From positions 62,001-126,000 of the forward strand of contig JAJECN010000022.1 of NCBI GenBank assembly GCA_022821965.1: a stretch of 64,000 nucleotides of DNA, read 5' to 3'. Of this stretch, positions 49,984 to 59,013 are shown piece by piece; the first letter of the stretch is position 1, and every line of letters starts with the position of its first letter. Source of the stretch: Candidatus Poribacteria bacterium (GTDB lineage Bacteria; Poribacteria; WGA-4E; WGA-3G). Below the pieces are notes generated by a model. It had not been told where the DNA came from and searched no databases. It saw only the letters and a program-made list of their open reading frames with translations. Position numbers and translations under genes: made by a program.

Positions 49984-51531
49984 ATGAAAAGATACACTTT
50001 GTCCTTCATCGTTTTAGTGATTGCTATCGGCATTCCATTTCTGCTCATTACTCCAAACGAAAGAGATGCGATGAGTGGAAATGAACGCGTGACGCGCGAG
50101 TTGCTAAACGACGCGCTCAGAAAAGCGGTTCAAATTGCGACAGAGAATTATTATAAGCCGATAGAAGATCCGAACAAGATGTATCGTGGTGCGATCAAAG
50201 GGGCGTTGGCATCCCTTGAAGATGATTACACGTACTATATCTTGAAGCGTGAGCATCAGCGCGCCGTCGAAAATCTCTATAACGCGGAATTTGGAGGACT
50301 TGGTGTTCAAATCTATGACGACCACCGTGGGTTCATTAAGATTTCTAAACCGATTCCGAATACCCCCGCTGCGCTGGCGAATCTCCAAGCGGGCGATTAC
50401 ATTACCAAAGTTGACGGTAAGCGGATCCATCTGAGCGAAAAAACTGGTATGACGCGTGCCAGCGTGATCGATTTACTGCGCGGAGAAACGGGTACTGATG
50501 TAACGATCACAGTGCAGCGCAAATTTCTTGAACCCTTCGATGTAACGCTGACGCGTGCGATTGTTCCGATCAGGAGCGTGAAATCCACGATGCTTGACGG
50601 GGATATCGGGTATATTCAGATTTCAGGATTCATCGGAAATAAGGAAGGGACAGAAGAAGAGTTTAAAAATGCGCTCACAGCACACAAAGCCGGGGGCATG
50701 AAATCCCTCATTTTAGATCTACGAGGCAATCAAGGTGGACTTCTGAACGCTGCATATCACATTGCGGATGCTTTTATTGACAAAGGTCTCATCGTGTCAA
50801 CAAAAAGCGAAACAAACAGAAAATTTGATGAAGAATATCCAGCGACCCCCAATATCTTGTGTCCACTGGATATTCCACTCGTTGTGCTCGTCAATGAATA
50901 TAGCGCGAGTGCTTCCGAAATCGTAGCGGGTGCGATTAAGGATACGCGTCGCGGGATACTCGTCGGTCAGAAAACTTACGGCAAAGGGGTCGTCCAAAAA
51001 CGCTACGAACTGTCAGATGGCAGCTCAATGTCGCTCACGATCTCAACTTATTATACACCGAATGGCACTTCAATTAACGAGGTAGGGATCACGCCACAGG
51101 TCTCTGTTGCGCGTGAAGAACCCGATGAGATAGAACATATCATGCTGAGAAAACTCGCTTCAACCGATTCCGTCGAAAATTTCGTTTCAAAATGGATTGA
51201 CGACGCGCATCAGAAACAGGGTGAAATGCCAAAAGATTTCTCTCTGCTTGAAAGGGATCTGCCGAAATTGCAGCAAACGCTTAAAGCGGAAGAAAATATC
51301 ACCCTCAGTCTACGATGGCTCAGCCCCCGTGCAAAGCAGATTTTTAACCTTTATGTCGGTATTGATCAGGTCGTAAATTTAGCGCACGACCAACAATTGA
51401 TAGAGGCAATCCGCATCATTGAAGCGAATGAGGTTGAGAAGTACCTTAACCCAACACCCGATGCAGCGGAACCTCCCTCAACGACACAAGCGAATATGCC
51501 TCCGGAACATGAGACGACAACTGAAGAATAG
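49984..51531 (+). CDS. S41-family C-terminal processing protease (CtpA-like)
   Basis: YRGAIKGALASLEDDYTYYI; PDZ region; LILDLRGNQGGLLNAAYHIADAFI; VNEYSASASEIVAGAIKD; GQKTYGKGVVQ. Confidence 0.94.
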   Translation: MKRYTLSFIVLVIAIGIPFLLITPNERDAMSGNERVTRELLNDALRKAVQIATENYYKPIEDPNKMYRGAIKGALASLEDDYTYYILKREHQRAVENLYNAEFGGLGVQIYDDHRGFIKISKPIPNTPAALANLQAGDYITKVDGKRIHLSEKTGMTRASVIDLLRGETGTDVTITVQRKFLEPFDVTLTRAIVPIRSVKSTMLDGDIGYIQISGFIGNKEGTEEEFKNALTAHKAGGMKSLILDLRGNQGGLLNAAYHIADAFIDKGLIVSTKSETNRKFDEEYPATPNILCPLDIPLVVLVNEYSASASEIVAGAIKDTRRGILVGQKTYGKGVVQKRYELSDGSSMSLTISTYYTPNGTSINEVGITPQVSVAREEPDEIEHIMLRKLASTDSVENFVSKWIDDAHQKQGEMPKDFSLLERDLPKLQQTLKAEENITLSLRWLSPRAKQIFNLYVGIDQVVNLAHDQQLIEAIRIIEANEVEKYLNPTPDAAEPPSTTQANMPPEHETTTEE

Positions 51532-51535
51532 GCAT

Positions 51536-53467
51536 ATGAATTCCAGAACCGAGACCCCCCCCGATGTCATCACCAAAAAAGCAGTAATTGTCGGATTAAT
51601 TTTGGTGGTTGTCAATGCCTATTGGGTGGGGATAGCGAGTGAACTCTGGTATGCGGTCTACACACTGGTTTCACCGTTCTCCAATGCCGTTTTCACGTTA
51701 GTCATACTCCTCGTTCTCAATGTTCTACTCCGTAAACTTTCACCACGTATCGCCTTTACCCCTGCAGAATTGCTGCTCGTCTACATTATGGTGACGATGG
51801 TGTCCACGATCTCTGGACACGCGATGATGGCGATCCTCATGGGAACGCTTGCACACCCTTTTTGGTTTGCAAGCCCTGAAAACGAATGGGCGCAACTCTT
51901 TCTGCACCACATCCCGTCATGGCTTACGGTACACGAGTTTGAATGGTTAGCCGGTTATTATGAAGGGGAATCCAGTCTCTACTGGGCAGAACATCTCCGG
52001 ATTTGGATTAGACCGGCACTTCTCTGGTCTGGATTCATTTTCTTACTCTACGGTTCATTACTCTGTTTAGGACTGCTACTCCGCAAGCAGTGGATGGAAC
52101 GTGAAAAACTGAGTTTCCCACTAACGCAATTGCCGTTGCAAATGACAACCAATCGGGGTTTCTTTCGCTCCCGTGCGCTCTGGTTCGGTTTCGGATTCGC
52201 TGCGTTGCTTCGTGTGATGGCTGGGTTGCACGACATTTTTCCGGTTATCCCTGCGCTGCCTCCCAACTATCGGCTCGACCAGCACTTTACGGAGCGACCC
52301 TGGAACGCGATAGGTTATGCCTCAATGTCCTTTAATCTTGCGGTTGTTGGACTGACCTATTTCATGCCGCTCGACCTTGCGTTCTCGACATGGTTCTTTT
52401 TCTGGCTCACTCGCGCGGAACGTGTGATTGCGAGTGCAGTCGGTGTTACAAATATCAGTGTCCTGCATCTTAACGATCGCGCATCGGGTGCTTGGGTAGG
52501 CATCGCCGTACTGACGCTTTGGATGAGTCGGCGGCACTTCGCTCGTTTCTTCCGACATGTGATTGGGCGTGAGTGGGGTGACGATAGCAACGAACCCGTC
52601 TCTTACCGGACGGTAGCAGTGTTGACAGTGCTAAGTGTAGGACTTGTTTTCGGATTCTGCTATGCGGCGGGTATGTCGTTATGGGCAATTAGTGTATTTT
52701 ATGCGCTATTTATCGCATTCGCTATAGCAATCGGACGCGTGCGTGCCGAACTCGGTCCGCCCTATCACGAAGTTATCGGTATCAATCCACGGCAAATGAT
52801 GGTCAGTATGTTCGGGACGCGACAATTGGGGGCTGCAAACCTCACAATAATGACGTTCCTCTACGCTTTTAATCGTTGCAACCGTTCGCACCCGATGCCG
52901 AACCAGATTGAATCACTTCGGATCGGTGAACGCTCAGGAATGCCCGGAAAAACCTTGCTGCTGGGAATGGCACTTGCCATTGGAGTCGGCGCGTTGGCGA
53001 CATTCTGGACCTATTTGCAAGTCGCGTATCATTACGGCGTTCTGGCGCGATGTCAAGGCGTTGTCGGACGATTTGGATGGGAGAGTTTCAACCCGCTTCA
53101 GAGTTGGTTACAGCATCCCAAAGAACCGGATATTAGCGCGATTACCTTTATGTGTGGCGGGTTCGCGTTCGTGTTCCTTCTCAATTTTTTGCGGACACGT
53201 CTGCTGTGGTGGACGCTACATCCATCGGGCTATGTGCTTTCGGGCGCATCGTGGGGCGGACTCATCTATTTTTGGTTTCCTGTGATGGTAAGTTGGTTGA
53301 TTAAGTTCCTGATTCTCCGCTTTTGGGGTTGGCAGATGTATCGTAAAGCGATCCCTTTCTTCCTTGGATTAGTTTTAGGCGACTACATTCCGCGAAGTAT
53401 CTTGAGTCTCATCAGTTTTGCTTTGAATCTCTATATGCCTTCGTCCGGTGCGGGTCATACACTTTAG
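51536..53467 (+). CDS. DUF6785/DUF6784-type polytopic membrane protein
   Basis: MNSRTETPPDVITKKAVIVGLILVVVNAYWVGIASELWY; many TM helices. Internal ATG at 51536 preferred. Confidence 0.65.
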   Translation: MNSRTETPPDVITKKAVIVGLILVVVNAYWVGIASELWYAVYTLVSPFSNAVFTLVILLVLNVLLRKLSPRIAFTPAELLLVYIMVTMVSTISGHAMMAILMGTLAHPFWFASPENEWAQLFLHHIPSWLTVHEFEWLAGYYEGESSLYWAEHLRIWIRPALLWSGFIFLLYGSLLCLGLLLRKQWMEREKLSFPLTQLPLQMTTNRGFFRSRALWFGFGFAALLRVMAGLHDIFPVIPALPPNYRLDQHFTERPWNAIGYASMSFNLAVVGLTYFMPLDLAFSTWFFFWLTRAERVIASAVGVTNISVLHLNDRASGAWVGIAVLTLWMSRRHFARFFRHVIGREWGDDSNEPVSYRTVAVLTVLSVGLVFGFCYAAGMSLWAISVFYALFIAFAIAIGRVRAELGPPYHEVIGINPRQMMVSMFGTRQLGAANLTIMTFLYAFNRCNRSHPMPNQIESLRIGERSGMPGKTLLLGMALAIGVGALATFWTYLQVAYHYGVLARCQGVVGRFGWESFNPLQSWLQHPKEPDISAITFMCGGFAFVFLLNFLRTRLLWWTLHPSGYVLSGASWGGLIYFWFPVMVSWLIKFLILRFWGWQMYRKAIPFFLGLVLGDYIPRSILSLISFALNLYMPSSGAGHTL

Positions 53468-53540
53468 TGTTGGTTGTCAGTTTTCAGTTGTCACGAGAGG
53501 ACGACCTTGTGGCCCTTGTAGCACAAACTTTCGAGTTTGT

Positions 53541-53619
53541 GTGCTATGGGCGCAAACTGGAAAGTTTTGCGGCGTACTCGCCCAGATGCGACGTGCATCG
53601 CGCTACAATGTGCTTTTAT
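53541..53619. repeat. Dispersed 79 bp repeat, copy 2
   Basis: Near identical to 40924-41002. Confidence 0.8.
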
Positions 53620-53656
53620 CAAACTCGCGAACTATGCATTCGCTGGAGATTAGAGA

Positions 53657-54700
53657 ATGACACCACTGCTCACTGTCGAATCCATTACAAAGCAATTTGC
53701 CTCTACCCCTGTTGTGCAGGATGTGAGTTTCTCGGTTTATCTGGGAGAAATTTTCGCGCTTTTGGGACCCAGTGGTTGCGGGAAAACAACAACCTTGCGT
53801 ATCATAGCGGGATTTGAAATTGCAGATGCTGGAACAATCTCAATGGCAGGAAAAACATTTGCGAACAGTGAGACCCACGTCCCTCCTGAATCACGAGGCA
53901 TTGGGTTTGTGTTTCAGGACTATGCCCTTTTTCCACACAAGAATGTGCTTGAGAATGTCGCTTTTGGTCTCCGAAAGGTGTCGAAAAAGACGCGACAAGA
54001 AAGGGCATTTGAGGTGCTGGGTATGGTCGGTTTGACGGATTTACATTCGCGTCTACCACACCATCTCTCTGGCGGCGAGCAGCAGCGGGTTGCCTTGGCA
54101 CGCGCGATCATTGCACGTCCCAAACTTCTCCTCTTGGATGAACCCTTCTCAAGTCTTGATCCGGGGTTGCGACAGGCGACGCGCGAAGAGGTCCGATCAC
54201 TTCTGAAAGCGGAAGGGATTAGCGCAATTCTCGTCACACACGCGCAGGAGGAAGCCTTGAGTTTCGCCGAACGTTTGGGAGTGATGAAAGAGGGTACGCT
54301 TGAACAGATCGGCACGCCTGAAGCGGTATACCGCCAGCCGAAAACGGCTTATGTCGCAGACTTTTTAGGGCAGACGAATTTCGTTCAAGCACACGTCAAA
54401 GACGGGATTGCGGAAACACCATTCGGACGCGTAAAAGTGGAGGGTGCTGACAGAGGGGACGTGCTTCTCTCTATCCGACCTGAATGCTTGAAGATGATAG
54501 CATCCGATTCTCAGAACAACCCCGCAAAAAGCGGGCGTATCGTAGGGCAGGAATTTAAAGGGCACGACTTCACTTATCGGGTTGAGGTAGACAGAAAGTA
54601 CTATTTCGTTCAGACCGACTACCGCTGTCCGTTTCAGGTTGGCGACACTGTGCTGTTGGAAGCCGCTTCGGCAGTGGCAGTCATGCCTGAAAACACATAA
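53657..54700 (+). CDS. ABC transporter ATP-binding protein with TOBE domain (PotA/FbpC-like)
   Basis: LLGPSGCGKTTTLRIIAGFE; LSGGEQQRVALARAIIARPKLLLLDEPFSSLD; C-terminal TOBE-like region. Confidence 0.92.
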   Translation: MTPLLTVESITKQFASTPVVQDVSFSVYLGEIFALLGPSGCGKTTTLRIIAGFEIADAGTISMAGKTFANSETHVPPESRGIGFVFQDYALFPHKNVLENVAFGLRKVSKKTRQERAFEVLGMVGLTDLHSRLPHHLSGGEQQRVALARAIIARPKLLLLDEPFSSLDPGLRQATREEVRSLLKAEGISAILVTHAQEEALSFAERLGVMKEGTLEQIGTPEAVYRQPKTAYVADFLGQTNFVQAHVKDGIAETPFGRVKVEGADRGDVLLSIRPECLKMIASDSQNNPAKSGRIVGQEFKGHDFTYRVEVDRKYYFVQTDYRCPFQVGDTVLLEAASAVAVMPENT

Positions 54701-54752
54701 GTGTGCCGAGCAACGCCTATAGGAGCGGTTTCTAACCCCGATATTTTCCGAA

Positions 54753-56798
54753 TTACAACAACATACCTCGGATTTCATTAATCCCTTGGATCATTCGTGT
54801 GAATGCTTCAACCAGCCGGTCAATTTCTGCATGGACTGTGGCATCATCACTATTCTCTAATGCATCAAGAACCCCGGGAAAAACAATCGCTGCATAGCCT
54901 GTGTTGAGTCCGGGTGCATAGATGAGATGCTTAAACCAAGGACGTAATGGCAAGCCTGCCTGATCCGTCAAATTTCGCTCTAATCGGTACAATCGTTGGT
55001 TTATCTCCGCAATCTGAGATAGATCGTTGGAAGCGAGGTAACGCGCAAGCTCCTGATTCAACGACCCTGCCACCTGTTGCCATTCTGTGAGTAAACCATC
55101 TAACTTCCCAACGTCTTTGGCAATTTTGTTCTTTGAACCAGAGTTCTGCAACAACTTTAAAGGGGTCATCAGGTCTGTCGCGTAAGTCTCGTAATCAAAG
55201 GGCAGAATATCGGCATTGGCAAGCTGCAGCGCGAGTGTACCCCAGATCTGTGCCATCGCCGCCTGATACTGAAACGTCGGATCGCCGAAGTGCTCCATCC
55301 AGTAGAAGTTATCTTGCATGGCATGGTAGACCCCGTAGGGACCACCGAATCCCATGCTAACAGCAGGGATGCCAGCATGTCCAACAAACGGCGAATGGTC
55401 CGAACCACTTCCAAGGTTGCCAACTTGTGGAATCTCCTTACCCTGAGAGGTCTTCCAACTCTCGTAAATCGGCTTTAGTGTTCCTGGATCAATAACGTTC
55501 TGCGTTACCTCTCGCATCAACTCTCGCAGTGATGGAATCGCACTAACATAGAACCGCCCACCAGTTGCGGCGATGTCTACATTGAGATAGGCAATGGCTT
55601 TTTGCTGGAGGGTTGCTTTTAAGTCCTCAACCCATTCGGTTGAACCGAGTATGCCGAATTCTTCAGCATCCCACGAAGCGAAAACAATACTCCGCTTGGG
55701 ACGCACGCCTGTTTTAGCGAGTTCCCCCAAACATTGTGCGACCTCCAAAAGCGAGGTCGTGCCACTGCCGGGGTCTGCTGCGCCATACACCCATGCGTCG
55801 TGATGGTTACCTAAGATCACCCACTGATCTGGATATTGCGTTCCTTCCAAAGTCGCAATGACATTATGGATTGAACGGATGCTGTGTTCACAACGCACCT
55901 TGAGACGAACCTTCGCAGGTCCCGGTCCGATATGATAGGCAAAAGGTAAACCTCCCTGCCACTGTGACGGAACATTCGGTCCCGCGAGTGCCCTCAGAAA
56001 CGGTTCAGCATCCCTATAGGCGATCGGAGCGACAGGAATCTTGGGGAGATCTGTCGCTTCGTCAATTGAGAGTCTTTCGGCATCTTTAGTCGCCGCCCAA
56101 CCGGGTGTCAGCGGGTCACTGGCGTGTTGAAAGATATACTTCACGGTGCCACGCTGTATCGCATCGTCTGAACGCCATGGACCGCGAGGGTAGACATCTC
56201 CGCGTATGTATCCATCGTCTGCTGGATCTGAGTACAGGATCAAGCCAACCGCGCCGTTATCACCCGCCACTTTTGCTTTCACACCACGATAGCTGCCTCC
56301 ATATCGAGCGATACAGATTTTGCCTTCTACTGAGATGCCCTGTTTAGCGAGAATTTGGTAGTCCTCGGGCAATCCTTTGTTGACATAGATGAGTTGGGCA
56401 GTTACATCCCCATCGGGTGAATAGGCGTTGTATCCGGGCACAATTTCGGTTTCATAAGAATCTTTGTCCCATTCCCAACTGGATTCCTTGCCGACGGCGA
56501 GATGTTGGGTAGGTGAAACAAGTTCTACATGCACCTCAAGGGGATGCGGAAGATATACATGATATTCGTACATCTGAACTTGTAAACCGTAGTTTCCAAA
56601 TTCTGTACGCAGGTATTCTGCTATCTTGCGGCTATTCTCTGTACCTGCAAGGTGAGGTTCCTCGCTCAGGAAACGCAATTTATGCTGGCATCTTTCTGCC
56701 GATACCAGTTCCTTAAAACGGATTTCATACTGCTTTTGTGAGGCAGCATTTTCTGCTGTGAACCCACGCATACCAAAGACATTATGCGAAGAAAGCAT
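54753..56798 (-). CDS. M28-family metallopeptidase with PA domain (glutamate carboxypeptidase II-like)
   Basis: VILGNHHDAWVYGAADPGSGTTSLLEVAQ; RSIVFASWDAEEFGILGSTEWVED; GSGSDHSPFVGHAGIPAV. Confidence 0.93.
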   Translation of the reverse strand: MLSSHNVFGMRGFTAENAASQKQYEIRFKELVSAERCQHKLRFLSEEPHLAGTENSRKIAEYLRTEFGNYGLQVQMYEYHVYLPHPLEVHVELVSPTQHLAVGKESSWEWDKDSYETEIVPGYNAYSPDGDVTAQLIYVNKGLPEDYQILAKQGISVEGKICIARYGGSYRGVKAKVAGDNGAVGLILYSDPADDGYIRGDVYPRGPWRSDDAIQRGTVKYIFQHASDPLTPGWAATKDAERLSIDEATDLPKIPVAPIAYRDAEPFLRALAGPNVPSQWQGGLPFAYHIGPGPAKVRLKVRCEHSIRSIHNVIATLEGTQYPDQWVILGNHHDAWVYGAADPGSGTTSLLEVAQCLGELAKTGVRPKRSIVFASWDAEEFGILGSTEWVEDLKATLQQKAIAYLNVDIAATGGRFYVSAIPSLRELMREVTQNVIDPGTLKPIYESWKTSQGKEIPQVGNLGSGSDHSPFVGHAGIPAVSMGFGGPYGVYHAMQDNFYWMEHFGDPTFQYQAAMAQIWGTLALQLANADILPFDYETYATDLMTPLKLLQNSGSKNKIAKDVGKLDGLLTEWQQVAGSLNQELARYLASNDLSQIAEINQRLYRLERNLTDQAGLPLRPWFKHLIYAPGLNTGYAAIVFPGVLDALENSDDATVHAEIDRLVEAFTRMIQGINEIRGMLL

Positions 56799-57005
56799 AA
56801 ATACGGCGAGTATGCAGATAAGACAGAAATTCGGTCTCCATGCCTGCCTTGGTAGATAGAATATATTTTTTAGTGCTATAATGAGTCATTACCCCCTTCT
56901 GTTTTGTGAATATCATACCACATTTCATACGCGTTTTCACTATATTTTTTTATCTATGTGATTTCCTATTATTTTTTGTCATGAAATGGAAAATGCCCTG
57001 AAAAA

Positions 57006-57035
57006 TTGACATTATACTGAATTATTTGTTAAAAT
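57006..57035 (+). promoter_or_regulatory. Putative promoter upstream of the response regulator
   Basis: TTGACA - 18 bp - TAAAAT; the -10 segment lies in an 18 bp tandem duplication (57028-57063). Confidence 0.5.
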
Positions 57036-57201
57036 AGAATGGAATGTTAAAATAGAATGGAAATCAAAATTACCCCGCGCAATTCAGTTTTCGGTTTTAT
57101 TCGTTTTGTACTGAGCACTATCACAAGGGAACGTCCCGAACCTAAAATTGCGCTATGGAAGAACTGAATGTCCGTAAAAATCGACTGCAAGGAAAACCTA
57201 A

Positions 57202-57894
57202 ATGGATGCAAAGATTCTAATTGTTGAAGATGAACGTGATATCGTGGACCTATTACGATATAACCTACAAGAAGCTGGCTTTGAAACGGATTACGTACGG
57301 AACGGTGCTGATGCTCTCCATCGCGCTGTCGAAAAACCACCGGACCTTATTTTGTTAGACTTGATGCTGCCAGAGGTGGATGGACTCATCGTCTGTCGCT
57401 TATTAAAGAATGATCCGAGGACGAAAAATATTCCTATCGTGATGGTAACGGCAAAGGCGGAAGAACGAGACCGAGTTGCCGGATTGGAACTTGGGGCAGA
57501 TGATTACATCACAAAACCCTTTAGCCCAAGGGAAGTCGTACTTCGGGTGTCCGCTGTGTTACGCCGTATTCAGGTCGGTAAACAGACAGAAGATACAAAG
57601 CAGATCGAAACACACGGGTTAACAATCGACCTCGACAAACATCAGGTATTGACCGACAACGGTCCAATCGACCTCACAGCAACCGAGTTTAAACTCATCA
57701 CCTTATTTGCCCGTTCACCGGGACGCGTTTTCACCCGCGATGTTCTGATGGATGTGATTTGGGGACAGGAGTATTACGGCATCGACCGAACGGTGGACAC
57801 ACACGTTAGCCGACTTCGACGCAAACTTGGGGAATTGGGTAAGCATATTGAGACTGTGCACGGGGTTGGGTATCGGTTTAAGGAAAGTATTTGA
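57202..57894 (+). CDS. Two-component response regulator, OmpR/PhoB family
   Basis: ILIVEDERDIVDLLRYNL; DLILLDLMLPEVDGL; MVTAKAEE; C-terminal winged helix FKLITLFARSPGRVFTRDVLMDVIWG...HVSRLRRKLG. Confidence 0.94.
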   Translation: MDAKILIVEDERDIVDLLRYNLQEAGFETDYVRNGADALHRAVEKPPDLILLDLMLPEVDGLIVCRLLKNDPRTKNIPIVMVTAKAEERDRVAGLELGADDYITKPFSPREVVLRVSAVLRRIQVGKQTEDTKQIETHGLTIDLDKHQVLTDNGPIDLTATEFKLITLFARSPGRVFTRDVLMDVIWGQEYYGIDRTVDTHVSRLRRKLGELGKHIETVHGVGYRFKESI

Positions 57895-58036
57895 AGACTG
57901 CGTCCCAAACCTTGATTTGAGGATGTGCTTTTAACGTTGCTAAATTTATAGTGCTTCCAAGCGAGAGGGAACCCTCAAGGTTTCCTCCCGCGTTGAATTG
58001 CACTTGTAGGGTTGATATACAGATCTCACTCGAGAC

Positions 58037-58411
58037 CTACGGAAACTCTATTCCGAGTTTTCGACACACCTTTCGGATTTTGTTAATCGCGCCGCCTATC
58101 TGCTTCCCGCCTCGCGTAACACCAAAAAGATGTTGGCTTACAACACGGCGAGAAATACCGAGAATGTTCCCAATCTCCTCCTGCGTTTTACCTTTATAGA
58201 AGTAGAGTTGAATACATTCCGCTTGACGTTTGGTTAGTTCCTTCGCGATAATCCAACGAATTTGCTTCAGGACGACCTGCCGTTTGGCACGGCGCGCCTC
58301 CGCATATTCGTCATCAGGTGCCCGATACCAGAAATAGTCCTCGGTTGTGAGCTGATCAAAATACTCCGGTGGCACCGGGATCTCCCAAAAATCGGGATTA
58401 AATTTGGGCAT
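58037..58411 (-). CDS. Sigma-70 region 4-like HTH protein
   Basis: LTKRQAECIQLYFYKGKTQEEIGNILGISRRVVSQHL. Confidence 0.7.
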   Translation of the reverse strand: MPKFNPDFWEIPVPPEYFDQLTTEDYFWYRAPDDEYAEARRAKRQVVLKQIRWIIAKELTKRQAECIQLYFYKGKTQEEIGNILGISRRVVSQHLFGVTRGGKQIGGAINKIRKVCRKLGIEFP

Positions 58412-59013
58412 AGATAAGCAACTCCCTCAAATGTGAGGCGACTGCGCCTATGCCTTAATCAAATTATCGATAAAGGGCAGAGGCACCATCGCCATAGACT
58501 AAATACTGAAGTGTGGCGTGGCTTATACGTAACATAATGGCTACCTCCTTATCCTCCTTATTGTTTTATAATTGGGAACGGTGCAAGGATGTCAAAGACT
58601 TTTTGCAAACCGCACATAACAGTATACCAAACAATGGAAAAATATGCGATAAAAATTCGGTTCAGCACGCGAGGATTAACAAAGACCGCGTCCTACACCA
58701 AAAGTAGCATACTTTGAAAATAGGGGACAGAGGGGTTTGAATCCTCCGTCCCTTTCCAAAGAGTGCGACACTTGGTGTCACACCGCAAGGGCGTAACACT
58801 AAGTGTCACACCTCCTCTGGTTTGCTAACATAATAAATACCTCCTTTTTTTCGCTTGCCACAATACAGCGGCAATAGGATACCATCGCCATAAAAAATGA
58901 CAATGATTCACTTAAACACATTTTCGGATGCACTTTTGCGCGTTTTCGCAAAAAAAAAATGAAAAAATTATTTTTTCCGGTTGGAAAGCGATGCGGATCC
59001 CTTTTACAAATTG

